A DNA stretch of 64,000 bases from Labilibacter sediminis (GTDB taxonomy: Bacteria; Bacteroidota; Bacteroidia; Bacteroidales; Marinilabiliaceae), in contig NZ_VCHY01000003.1 of NCBI RefSeq assembly GCF_005877885.1, positions 62,001 through 126,000 of the forward strand, given 5' to 3'. The translations under genes were made by a program, and so were the position numbers. The notes beneath the pieces were generated by a model. That model was not told where the DNA came from, ran no database searches, and was given only the letters and a program-made list of their open reading frames with translations. Shown here piece after piece: positions 54,346-63,366 of the stretch (positions are counted from its first letter, which is position 1; every line of letters begins with the position of its first letter).

Positions 54346-56688
54346 TTAAAATTCTATTCGATAGGTAAAGAAAGGATAAACCATAGTTAAGCCATGCTCC
54401 ACTACCTTTTGGTGTTCAAAATCATAAGCCCAGCCAAACATTTCACTCTCCATTAAAGCATTTTTTGCTTGTAAAGAAAATACATGTGCTATATTTTTTT
54501 GGTTTACACGATAACTTAAAGCTATATCCAGAAACACTTTTGATTCCTCTTGCCATTCATATGCACGAGTTTCATCTAAAACAACTGTTTCATTAACTTT
54601 TGAAGCTTCCTGATCCGGGGGTGTAAAACGATTTCCTCCCATAAACGACAGCTTACCATTTATACCTAACACATTGTTCTCCCTAACCTTCCACTCCTTA
54701 CCTCCTAATAAGTTAAGTACATAATTACGGTTAAAGGAAGTATTACGTTCTATTCCATCACCACCTACATACTTTGAATCAAAGATAGAACCGGTAAACA
54801 TGTAATATAATCCGTTTTTCATATAGCGCTCTAAAGTTACATCAATACCAATATTGGTTCCTGTACCTGTGTTAATAAGACCATCATTAAAATACATATC
54901 CCACTCATAATTTATAAGAGAGATAGAACTTCCTTCCACAACTGGCACATCATATAAATATTGATAATAAGGTTCAATTTTCAACTTCATATTATCATTG
55001 ATGCGATAATCGTAAGAAAACACTATATGATGGGCTTTTGTTACTTCCAAATCTGGATTTAGAGGCTGGTGATTTTCATCAACCGACTCATAAAACCGAA
55101 TGGGTTCTAACCTACTATGTTTGCCATAGGCCAAGCTTACCGAATGTTTAGGAACAAAACGCCAGGTGGTACCAAACCGAGGTTCAAAAAAGGTTTCGTT
55201 GTTAACCCCGAAATACGATACATTAACACCTGCATTAACATCAAAAACAGGACTCACTCTCCATTTCGATTGCGAATAGGCCTGAACATATCCTGTATTT
55301 CCCGACTGATCGGCAACCCGAATTAACTCTTCCTGTTCTCCCGGTTCAGGATTACCCATCACATCCAAATTGTAATGCCATCTTGTATACGTTATACCCG
55401 TTCTGTTAGTATGTCTATTACCAAATTTATGATTTATGTAACTACTGGCAATCATCCGGGTATTATCCTCATTATGACGAGCCAAAGGAATTATACTTTC
55501 ATCACGCTGAAGCTGATCGCTCTCCATCGAAAATTTATCGTAGGTAACTGCCAAAGAAGAATTCAGGTAACTCTTTTTACCTACACTTTTTTTATGATTT
55601 ATACCAGATGCGACAATATCTGAGTGCGTATCATATTTGTTGTTGTCGAAAGTATTGCTCCACTCATTGGGATCCTCATCCGGATCAAAGGCTACATTAC
55701 TTAATCCGGCTATTCCCCAAACCGAAAAATCACCGGCATGTTTAGTAGGCAGGTTCACCTTAAAACTTAAATCCTGATAATTAGGCAAGCCAAAATTTCC
55801 ATCAAGCATCGATCCTACCAATCCCATTGTGGAGTATCGATAATTAAACAAGTACGATTCTTCACCTCCGTTTTTAAAAGGACCTTCGGAACTAATATCT
55901 ATACCTTGAGAACCAATCTGAAAGGTAGACTCCCTTTTGTCATTATTCCCATTCCTAAACTTCATATCGAAGGCGCCGGACATGGCATTACCATACTCTG
56001 CAGGAAAAGCTCCGGTAAAAAAATCGGAATTGGCCAACATATTAACGCTAAATACCGTCTCTATTCCTCCACCATTATTTACACCATTAAGGTGGTTTGG
56101 AGCTGGAATTTCTACACCTTCGAGGCGCCATACAATGCCTTTTGGTGCATTACCTCTAATCACAATGGCATTATCGTTTACCCCTTCTGCCATGGAAACT
56201 CCGGCAAAAGAACCGGCTAATCTCGATGGATCATTCCAGCCTCCGGCGTAACGCATCGCCTCTTCTACCGAAAAAGATCGTGCTGATAAAGTAGCCATAA
56301 TATTCTGAGGCTTATCTTTCCTGTCTTTTGGTTTTACGACTACCTCTTCAAGTTGTTTAAAACTCTCTTTTAGTTTTACATTCAACTCCACCTCTTTACC
56401 CGAACCCACATTAATTTCATTGAACATGGCTGCTTCGTAGCCCATAAAACTAAACTGAATATTATATCGACCAACAGGCACATCTTCAAGAATGAAATTA
56501 CCATCAAAATCGGTAATTGTACCAATAGGCGGAATGGTTCCTACAATATAAACATTCACACCCGGTAAAGTTTGGTGCGTATCTGTATCCACAACATTTC
56601 CTTTCACATTTTGAGTTGGCTGCTTTGTTTGAGCAGATAAAGTCAAGGCACAAAAAATAAATGCAATAATAATTTGCTTCCTCATCAT
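54346..56688 (-). CDS. TonB-dependent receptor with carboxypeptidase-regulatory domain
   Basis: 780 residues, ATG at 56688. Signal peptide to ~LSAQ; N-terminal CarbopepD_reg-like domain (NVKGNVVDTDTHQTLPGVNVYIVGT...TDFDGNFILEDVPVGRYNIQFSFMGYE); plug domain (RLAGSFAGVSMAEGVNDNAIVIRGNAPKGIVWRLEGVEIPAPNHL); beta-barrel to the C-terminus ending RIEF. No SusD partner is adjacent. Substrate unknown. Confidence 0.88.
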   Translation of the reverse strand: MMRKQIIIAFIFCALTLSAQTKQPTQNVKGNVVDTDTHQTLPGVNVYIVGTIPPIGTITDFDGNFILEDVPVGRYNIQFSFMGYEAAMFNEINVGSGKEVELNVKLKESFKQLEEVVVKPKDRKDKPQNIMATLSARSFSVEEAMRYAGGWNDPSRLAGSFAGVSMAEGVNDNAIVIRGNAPKGIVWRLEGVEIPAPNHLNGVNNGGGIETVFSVNMLANSDFFTGAFPAEYGNAMSGAFDMKFRNGNNDKRESTFQIGSQGIDISSEGPFKNGGEESYLFNYRYSTMGLVGSMLDGNFGLPNYQDLSFKVNLPTKHAGDFSVWGIAGLSNVAFDPDEDPNEWSNTFDNNKYDTHSDIVASGINHKKSVGKKSYLNSSLAVTYDKFSMESDQLQRDESIIPLARHNEDNTRMIASSYINHKFGNRHTNRTGITYTRWHYNLDVMGNPEPGEQEELIRVADQSGNTGYVQAYSQSKWRVSPVFDVNAGVNVSYFGVNNETFFEPRFGTTWRFVPKHSVSLAYGKHSRLEPIRFYESVDENHQPLNPDLEVTKAHHIVFSYDYRINDNMKLKIEPYYQYLYDVPVVEGSSISLINYEWDMYFNDGLINTGTGTNIGIDVTLERYMKNGLYYMFTGSIFDSKYVGGDGIERNTSFNRNYVLNLLGGKEWKVRENNVLGINGKLSFMGGNRFTPPDQEASKVNETVVLDETRAYEWQEESKVFLDIALSYRVNQKNIAHVFSLQAKNALMESEMFGWAYDFEHQKVVEHGLTMVYPFFTYRIEF

Positions 56689-56806
56689 AAATTAATTTCA
56701 GATTTTATTTGCAACAAAATTACACCTGTTGAAAGAAAAAAATGTTCCATTTTATCAATCCGAACCTGGTTTTACAAGTTCGAACACCAAAATATAACAC
56801 ACTAAG

Positions 56807-57913
56807 CTACTGGATGTTTCGTTTAAAATCCGACGGCGTTTGTTCGGTTATCTTTTTAAATGTAGTATTAAATGAAGTTTTGGAGTTAAATCCGGAATCA
56901 AAAGCAACGGCTAACATGGTTCTGTTTTCATTATCACACAAAAGTATTTTGGCTTCTTCAACCCGGTATTTATTAACATGTTGAAAAAAGTTTTCGCCAT
57001 ATCCTTCATTAATAACATAGGATAATTGGTGAGGAGTCAACAAAATCATTTCAGCAAGTTTAACCAAATTCAGCTCACTATCTAAAAATGGTTTTTCATT
57101 TTTCATTAATTCATTAAGCTTTTGCTTTTGTTGCTCAAGCTCTTTGTCCGAAATAATTTTCTTCCTTTCTTTTTCTTGTTCTTCTTTATCATTATTAATG
57201 AATGCAAGTTCTTCTTTCCTACTTTCCGTTACCGGGAATATTTCGCGCTGCTTTAATGAATTATATGCGATCAGATAAACGGTAATCAGGTTAATTACAT
57301 TGATGAGAATATTTGGAGCACTGGAAATATTAAGGATATTATAAATGGCAACCACAATAATTACCCCGACAAATTGCATCACTATATACTCCAACCAGTT
57401 TAAATTGACTCCCTTTGTATCTGAAGAAAAAAGCAAGATTTGCCTTTGATGCTTTCGAATTTTAACGAATGATAAAGCCAGGTAAAATACTGAAACACTT
57501 AAAATAACAACAATCAGTGCCCAATTAAGCCTTAACTGCTCATTACTTGTATTTAAACCTTTAACTACGCGAAGGATAATATAAAAAATTGGAACTATTA
57601 AATGAATTAGGTGTGACTTTTTAAGCTTAAACTTAGGTTTCGCATAAAACATCACACTAAAATAAAACAGTACTGATGTAAATATTTGTACAGAATGTAT
57701 AACAAAAACCAATAGAGAATTTATCCCGGGAAGCTTAATGTATTCTATTATTTCTTCCATCCAAAAAGATGAATAAAAGAGCAGGAACAAGCCAAACCAT
57801 AAATTACCTTTCTTATTTGTCTTTAAAGGATTAAAAAAAGTAATAAAAGACAGTAAGGTTAGTGATCCGAAAATATGGATAACTATAAAATCATTTAATG
57901 GCGTTAAATTCAT
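56807..57913 (-). CDS. AraC-family regulator with N-terminal seven-helix membrane domain
   Basis: 368 residues, ATG at 57913. About seven hydrophobic segments in residues ~10-235, a charged linker (EEQEKERKKIISDKELEQQKQKL), then an AraC-type HTH domain (~265-368: LLTPHQLSYVINEGYGENFFQHVNKYRVEEAKILLCDNENRTMLAVAFDSGFNSKTSFNTTFKKITEQTPSDFKR). Likely a membrane-bound one-component regulator. CAAAGATA-like -7 box (57918-57925 on minus) lies 5 bp upstream, suggesting a very short or absent leader. Confidence 0.85.
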   Translation of the reverse strand: MNLTPLNDFIVIHIFGSLTLLSFITFFNPLKTNKKGNLWFGLFLLFYSSFWMEEIIEYIKLPGINSLLVFVIHSVQIFTSVLFYFSVMFYAKPKFKLKKSHLIHLIVPIFYIILRVVKGLNTSNEQLRLNWALIVVILSVSVFYLALSFVKIRKHQRQILLFSSDTKGVNLNWLEYIVMQFVGVIIVVAIYNILNISSAPNILINVINLITVYLIAYNSLKQREIFPVTESRKEELAFINNDKEEQEKERKKIISDKELEQQKQKLNELMKNEKPFLDSELNLVKLAEMILLTPHQLSYVINEGYGENFFQHVNKYRVEEAKILLCDNENRTMLAVAFDSGFNSKTSFNTTFKKITEQTPSDFKRNIQ

Positions 57914-57962
57914 ATGTCAAAGATAACAAATGAAGTTTTTACACCCTCCAAATAATTATACC

Positions 57963-58637
57963 TTAAAAAGATACTGCAGGACTTAATGAACTAAGATATT
58001 CTTCGATACAAGACGGAGTTAAATAAATTTCCTGTTTCAGCTTTTTATACTTAGCATTTACTTTTTCATCATTTAAAACAAGATCTGCCCACTGATGCAA
58101 CTGCCAGCCCAATCCTCTGTCAATGGTTAGCTGATCAATCTCCTTTTCAAATTTCTCTTTCCCTTTTTTATTGGTATATGATAACAGGCGCTTAAAAACA
58201 CCCCATATTCCTTTTTGTGAATAATCGATAAAATGAGCAAATTCATGACCAAGCACACCAACCTGAGCATTGTAAGGCACATCAGAAAAATTTATTACAC
58301 TATCGGCCTTTGTTTTATTGATACGAATTACATAACGACGGTTTTCCTTTTTGCGAAAAAACAAAGAACCAATTGTTGGTCGTGCATTTAAGGTGGTGCC
58401 GATCTTCTTATATTTAAATTTAATATGCGTTTGTTTTAATTCGGGATAATACGACAAAGCATGATACACCGGTTTTGAAAATTCAAGTGGAACCTCTTTG
58501 TTGATACCCATCTGATTCTCAAAATCATTTAACTCCAAAACTGTGAGTGCTAATAAATCCTGTTCCTGAAAAGATAATTGCGCCTCTAAAACTCCCATAT
58601 TCAACCCTACCATAATCAACAAAAGACGAAATGTCAT
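57963..58637 (-). CDS. Secreted zincin-like protein (HExxH)
   Basis: 224 residues, ATG at 58637. Signal peptide MTFRLLLIMVGLNMGVLEAQ. HEFAH at ~130-134 (VGVLGHEFAHFIDYSQKG) fits a zinc metalloprotease helix; a candidate third ligand is in FEKEIDQLTIDRGLGWQLHQWAD. The family is not recognised further. It lies 49 bp upstream of the 7TM-AraC gene on the same strand. Confidence 0.65.
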   Translation of the reverse strand: MTFRLLLIMVGLNMGVLEAQLSFQEQDLLALTVLELNDFENQMGINKEVPLEFSKPVYHALSYYPELKQTHIKFKYKKIGTTLNARPTIGSLFFRKKENRRYVIRINKTKADSVINFSDVPYNAQVGVLGHEFAHFIDYSQKGIWGVFKRLLSYTNKKGKEKFEKEIDQLTIDRGLGWQLHQWADLVLNDEKVNAKYKKLKQEIYLTPSCIEEYLSSLSPAVSF

Positions 58638-58840
58638 AAATAATTCGTTAAACCAACTTGTGTATATTAACTCATAACTACCTGTTAATGTTTCATTTTT
58701 AATGTTTTTTAATATTTAAATTCCACGATTATGTGCCAATTTTCCCCATAAAACATTGACAATCCTTTTATTTTCTCTATTTAGAACATTTCAAATATTT
58801 AACGATAACAATTAATTTTCCTGAATACCGTTTAAATAAA

Positions 58841-58848
58841 TATCTTTG
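58841..58848 (+). promoter_or_regulatory. Candidate -7 box for the CHU_C protein gene
   Basis: TATCTTTG fits TAnnTTTG and lies 33 bp before the ATG at 58882. The TTG inside it is an apparent but unlikely start codon. Confidence 0.35.
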
Positions 58849-58881
58849 AAATCCTGTAAAATACGATTAAGACAAATTTTG

Positions 58882-60144
58882 ATGAAGATATTAACACCAT
58901 ATATATTTCTGCTGCTGGTTGCTTTATCAACTCAGGCATTAAACGCTCAAATTATTTCACCGGAGCGCACAACAAGTATCCCAACCCAGTACCCTGAGCA
59001 TTCTGAAATTGACTCGATATATTTTTATACTGATATTTCGTCAGGAACATTATCAGCCATGCCCATAGCCGGAACAAATGTTAAGTATACCTGGTATGAA
59101 TTTAACAACTCTAATTGGGAAGAAAAATATAGTGGTAACGACCCTGAATTTCCTTCTGACATAGAACACCAAAAAGCTTATCGCGTAAGCATAACTGACA
59201 ATGACATCCCTGCTGGCACCTACACCTGCTGGACTTTTCAACCTAAAATAGAATCTGCCGAAATTGATACCATTGTAAACAATTGTACGTCTTTACAATT
59301 ATCTGTAGAAACAACCCAGAAAGAATTGTTCTATTACGATCTTACATCGCTTGTTCAAATACCTTTAGCATACCAATACACATACGAATGGTCATCCGTA
59401 CCAATTGGCGATATTGAAGGAAACACAGAAGCCAAACCTATTATTGCTGCCCCTGTAGATACCACAACGTATTCGGTAGAAGTTACGGCTTTTAAAGCCA
59501 GCAATGCTGAGGATGATATTAAAATTGATAATCCCAAAGCTGTAAAAGCTGATTTTACTTTTGATGTTATAGATAGAGGGCATGAAAATGAATACCCTAA
59601 AAACAATGAATATAAAGACATTACAACGTACAATGGATCATCCCCTGTAGTTGTATCTATTAACAATAAATCAAAGGGATCAATTCAGATATATCAATGG
59701 GAAATATACAAGAATGATGAATTTGAAAAACCAGACGAAGGGGCAAACCCTGCTGCCTTTACATTTGATGAAGTAGGAGAATACAGAATACAGTTAGAAG
59801 TTGAAAATACAACCAGCAAATGTACCGACACTCAATCATCGGGAACCATAACAACCATTGAAATGGAAGTTGAAGTTCCAAATGCTTTTACCCCTAATGG
59901 AGATGGCATTAACGACAAATTTATGGTAGCCTATGAATCTGTTAGAGACTTTAAAATGGTGATTTTAAATCGATGGGGACGCAAAGTATTTCAAACTACT
60001 GATCCCGGAGACTCGTGGGATGGCAAGATAGGAAGCAGAAAAGCGGCTGAAGGTGTTTATTTTTATTATATAGATGCCAAAGGTTTTAACGAAGGAGAAC
60101 AGATAAAACTGGAGGGGCCTTTACACTTAATAAGAGGTAAGTAA
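58882..60144 (+). CDS. Secreted protein with CHU_C (T9SS type B sorting) domain
   Basis: 420 residues from ATG at 58882 (MKILTPYIFLLLVALSTQALNAQ). After the signal peptide, PKD/Ig-like beta domains (~100-340, e.g. YNGSSPVVVSINNKSKGSIQIYQWEIY), then the gliding-motility-associated C-terminal domain: VEVPNAFTPNGDGINDKFMV...FKMVILNRWGRKVFQTTDPGDSWDGKIGSRKAAEGVYFYYIDAKG. Exported by T9SS and held at the surface. Function unknown; a structural or adhesive role is possible. Confidence 0.88.
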   Translation: MKILTPYIFLLLVALSTQALNAQIISPERTTSIPTQYPEHSEIDSIYFYTDISSGTLSAMPIAGTNVKYTWYEFNNSNWEEKYSGNDPEFPSDIEHQKAYRVSITDNDIPAGTYTCWTFQPKIESAEIDTIVNNCTSLQLSVETTQKELFYYDLTSLVQIPLAYQYTYEWSSVPIGDIEGNTEAKPIIAAPVDTTTYSVEVTAFKASNAEDDIKIDNPKAVKADFTFDVIDRGHENEYPKNNEYKDITTYNGSSPVVVSINNKSKGSIQIYQWEIYKNDEFEKPDEGANPAAFTFDEVGEYRIQLEVENTTSKCTDTQSSGTITTIEMEVEVPNAFTPNGDGINDKFMVAYESVRDFKMVILNRWGRKVFQTTDPGDSWDGKIGSRKAAEGVYFYYIDAKGFNEGEQIKLEGPLHLIRGK

Positions 60145-60165
60145 AACAAAACATCATAAAAGTAA

Positions 60166-60204
60166 AACATCCGATACCGTAAAAACAGTATCGGATGTTG
60201 TATT
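60166..60204. terminator. Bidirectional terminator
   Basis: Perfect 12-bp stem AACATCCGATAC (60166-60177) with GTATCGGATGTT (60188-60199), loop 10 nt, then GTATTTT. Between convergent CHU_C and EF-G paralogue genes. Confidence 0.88.
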
Positions 60205-60222
60205 TTAAGACCATACGAGAAA

Positions 60223-62379
60223 CTAAGCTTCTGCTAATTCTTTTTCGTAATCTTTTAGTAACTGACCTTGTACATCGTGAGGCACAATATCGTATTTGGC
60301 AAACTTAAGAGAAAAATGAGCTCTACCTCCTGTAATCGAACTTAATGAAGTAGAATATTTATCCATCTCTTTTAAAGGCACCTTAGCCTTAATCACCTCA
60401 AAACCTTTTTCACTACTCATACCTTCAATCAGTGCTCTGCGACCTTGTAAGTCACTCATCACATCACCCATTCTGTCTGAAGGTACCTTTACCTCCACAT
60501 CATAAACAGGCTCAAGAATCTTAGGTGCAGCATTTTTAAAGGCAGCACTAAAGGCATTTCTACCAGCTAGTTTAAACGATATTTCATTGGAATCAACCGC
60601 GTGCATTTTACCGTCATACACACAAACTCTAATGTCGCGGGCATAAGATCCTGTTAACGGACCTTCTTCCATTTTTTCCATTATCCCTTTAAGAATCGCT
60701 GGTAAAAAACGGGTATCAATAGCTCCTCCAACAATACAGTTATGAAAAATTAATTTACCTCCCCAAGGAAGTTTCACCTCTTCTGTTCCCCGGATATTCA
60801 TTTTAAATTCCTGACCATCGAAACGGTAGCTTGCCGGAGGCTCACTTCCTTCTTCATAAGGCTCTATAACCATATGTACTTCTCCAAACTGACCGGAACC
60901 TCCCGATTGCTTTTTATGTCTATAATCAGCCCTTGATGCTTTAGTTATAGTTTCGCGATAAGGGATTTTAGGTCTCTCAAACTCAACATCTATTTTATCG
61001 TTGTGTTCAATGCGCCACTTCATGGTATTCAGGTGAAACTCACCCTGACCATAAACAATGATTTGTTTCAACTCTTTAGAGTATTCAACCACAAGGGTGG
61101 GGTCTTCCTCATGCATACGTTGCAATGCCTCTCCAAGCTTCTCATCATCATGTTCTTCAACAGGTACAATAGCGGTTCTAAACTTATGATCCGGGTAATG
61201 AATAGGCTCAAAAATATAATTACATCCCTTATCATTTAGGGTGTCATTTGTTTTTGTTTCTTTAAGTTTAACTGTCGCGCCAATATCTCCTGCTACCAAT
61301 TCTGTAATTTTTGTACGGGTATTCCCTGCTACGCAATAAAGTTGCGAAAGACGTTCTTTTGAATCTTTGGTCATGTTAACCAGATCCATTCCCTCTTTTA
61401 CTGAGCCCGACATTACTTTAAAGAAAGAAACTTCTCCCAAGTGAGGCTCAATACTTGTTTTAAAAACAAAGATAGATGGAGCTCCGTCTGCAGAACAGGT
61501 CACCTCTTCTGCATCTTTGGTAATTGGCTTAGGCATCTCCGATACGAAAGGAACAATATTTCCTAAAAATTCCATCATACGACGAACGCCCATATCTTTT
61601 AAAGCTGACACACAAAAGACAGGATAAAGGTCACGAGCTATTAAACCTTTCTTAATTCCTGTACGCATTTGATCTTCATCTAATGTACCCTTGTCAAAGA
61701 AGAGCTCCATTAGATCTTCATCATTTTCTGCAGCTGCTTCTACCAATAAATTGTGTAACTCATCTGCTTTTTCTTTTTCTTCTGCCGGGATATCTAATAT
61801 TTCTGGTTTTCCTCCATCAGGTCCCCATTGATACATCTTCATTTTAAGAACATCTACCAATGCGTTAAATCCTGCTCCTACGTTGACCGGATATTGAACA
61901 ATCACCACCTTACTTCCAAAGCTATCTTTGGCCTGATCGATGGTTTGATCAAAGTTTGCTTTTTCGTGGTCGAGATGATTGGCCACAAAAATAACCGGCT
62001 TATTATATTGTTCGGTATATCTAAATAAATTTTGAGTTCCTACCTCAACTCCCTGGGTAGTGTTAAGAAGCATCAATGCTGTATCGGTAACATTTAATGA
62101 AGTAATGGCTCCTGTAATAAAGTCATCTGAACCCGGACAATCGATAAAATTGAGCTTTTTATCGAGCCATTCAGTATACATTACTGATGAAAAAACCGAG
62201 TACCCATATTCATGTTCTACCCGGTGATAATCTGAAACTGTACTTTTACTTTCGATATCGCCCCTGCGGCCGATAACACCACCCTCAAATAACATAGCCT
62301 CGGCGAGGGTGGTTTTACCCGAGCCTGAACTTCCGAGAAGGGCTATGTTCTTAATTTGATTTGCTTGATATACCTTCAT
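60223..62379 (-). CDS. Elongation factor G paralogue (EF-G2 type) with altered GTPase motifs
   Basis: 718 residues from ATG at 62379 (MKVYQANQIKNIALLG); ATG at 62400 adds seven. EF-G architecture with GTPase, domains III-V (EPYEEGSEPP, EVKVPSDRMGDVMSDLQGRRALIEGM, KFAKYDIVPHDVQGQLL). G1 is GSSGSGKTT; G3 is DCPGSDDF (residues 80-87), with Ser84 where canonical EF-G has the catalytic His of DTPGH; G4 is NHLD, not NKxD; the RGITI switch I motif is absent. A Bacteroides EF-G2 paralogue reported to act without GTPase activity is a likely relative (established in that organism; orthology is inferred). Confidence 0.88.
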   Translation of the reverse strand: MKVYQANQIKNIALLGSSGSGKTTLAEAMLFEGGVIGRRGDIESKSTVSDYHRVEHEYGYSVFSSVMYTEWLDKKLNFIDCPGSDDFITGAITSLNVTDTALMLLNTTQGVEVGTQNLFRYTEQYNKPVIFVANHLDHEKANFDQTIDQAKDSFGSKVVIVQYPVNVGAGFNALVDVLKMKMYQWGPDGGKPEILDIPAEEKEKADELHNLLVEAAAENDEDLMELFFDKGTLDEDQMRTGIKKGLIARDLYPVFCVSALKDMGVRRMMEFLGNIVPFVSEMPKPITKDAEEVTCSADGAPSIFVFKTSIEPHLGEVSFFKVMSGSVKEGMDLVNMTKDSKERLSQLYCVAGNTRTKITELVAGDIGATVKLKETKTNDTLNDKGCNYIFEPIHYPDHKFRTAIVPVEEHDDEKLGEALQRMHEEDPTLVVEYSKELKQIIVYGQGEFHLNTMKWRIEHNDKIDVEFERPKIPYRETITKASRADYRHKKQSGGSGQFGEVHMVIEPYEEGSEPPASYRFDGQEFKMNIRGTEEVKLPWGGKLIFHNCIVGGAIDTRFLPAILKGIMEKMEEGPLTGSYARDIRVCVYDGKMHAVDSNEISFKLAGRNAFSAAFKNAAPKILEPVYDVEVKVPSDRMGDVMSDLQGRRALIEGMSSEKGFEVIKAKVPLKEMDKYSTSLSSITGGRAHFSLKFAKYDIVPHDVQGQLLKDYEKELAEA

Positions 62380-62853
62380 AAAACATTCGTTTGCGGTCAT
62401 TCAAAATCAAATTATACATAGGGAAAGGATAGCCAGTACTCAGGCTAATTTATCACTGTAAATGCATGAATATTTGAAATTGTAATATGACCATGTTAAT
62501 AATTAAGGAATTTTGCGAAACCGAAAAAATTTTACGCCTCACATCGATCAGCATCAAAATTTTCGCTGTTTCTAAGGATTGCTTTCAAAATTAGTAATAT
62601 TTAGATAACAATCAAGTAAATGGCTGTTAAAGTTGAGGTTATAATTTTAGTTTTTTTGCTTTTAAAGGATGTTGATCGAGCAATAACAGTTCATCTTTAA
62701 ACCGGAAGTAAGAAACATTTTTTGCTCAGGCATTGAAAGTGTCCTTATTTAGTCGTAATTTGATTACAATCTTTAATCATTCATAACAAACCTTGTTATT
62801 GTTTTGTATTAAAGATTAAACCATAAACAAGGGAAAACTAAAATTATCAAATT
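62380..62853. other. 474-bp divergent intergenic region
   Basis: Between the EF-G paralogue and the DUF190 gene. A 26-codon plus-strand ORF (62620-62700, hydrophobic, MAVKVEVIILVFLLL) is visible but has no supporting signal. No promoter with full consensus was seen. Confidence 0.4.
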
Positions 62854-63222
62854 ATGATATTAGACGGACAAGCCAAGAAGCTCAAGATAATTATCCCCGA
62901 ATCAGAAAAAGTATATCAACGATCATTATATGAAGCCATAGTTTTTGCTGCAAAAAAATATGCTTTAGCCGGCACTACGGTTACAAAAGGTTTGATGGGA
63001 TATGGTGCCAACGGACTCACCAATTCATCCAAAACATATGATATCTCTTACGAGCCTCCTATCATTATAGAAATTGTTGACAAAGCAGGAAGAATTGATG
63101 ATTTTGCAAAAGTTGTTGCAGGACTCCTTGACAAAGCCAATGGAGCGGGGATTATTTACCTACAGGATGTAGATATTATTTCGTACCGAAAACACGAGGA
63201 AGTAAAACCTTACGCAAAATAA
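62854..63222 (+). CDS. DUF190 domain protein (PII-like)
   Basis: 122 residues, ATG at 62854. KLKIIIPESEKVYQRSLYEAIVFAAKKYALAGTTVTKGLMGYGANG and PPIIIEIVDKAGRIDDFAKVVAGLLDK are typical of DUF190, a small ferredoxin-like fold related to PII signalling proteins. Its ligand is unknown. It is the only gene between the EF-G paralogue and a phosphatase-like gene. Confidence 0.85.
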   Translation: MILDGQAKKLKIIIPESEKVYQRSLYEAIVFAAKKYALAGTTVTKGLMGYGANGLTNSSKTYDISYEPPIIIEIVDKAGRIDDFAKVVAGLLDKANGAGIIYLQDVDIISYRKHEEVKPYAK

Positions 63223-63366
63223 AACACCGGATTTCTGTATAAGGACCGATATTTCTCACACAAACTCATGATGAACTTATTCAATAATTTAAGCCTGCAT
63301 GCTTAATATTTGGAGATTTAAATTATACCTAGTTATTTTACGCCTGAAATCAACAATTAGGCCAAA

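Noticed and set aside
55906-56251. Two overlapping plus-strand ORFs of about 104 codons in the TonB-dependent receptor
   Set aside because: They are out of frame on the opposite strand of a clearly coding region.
62620-62700. 26-residue hydrophobic peptide ORF
   Set aside because: No ribosome site, promoter or relative; in AT-rich DNA such ORFs occur by chance.
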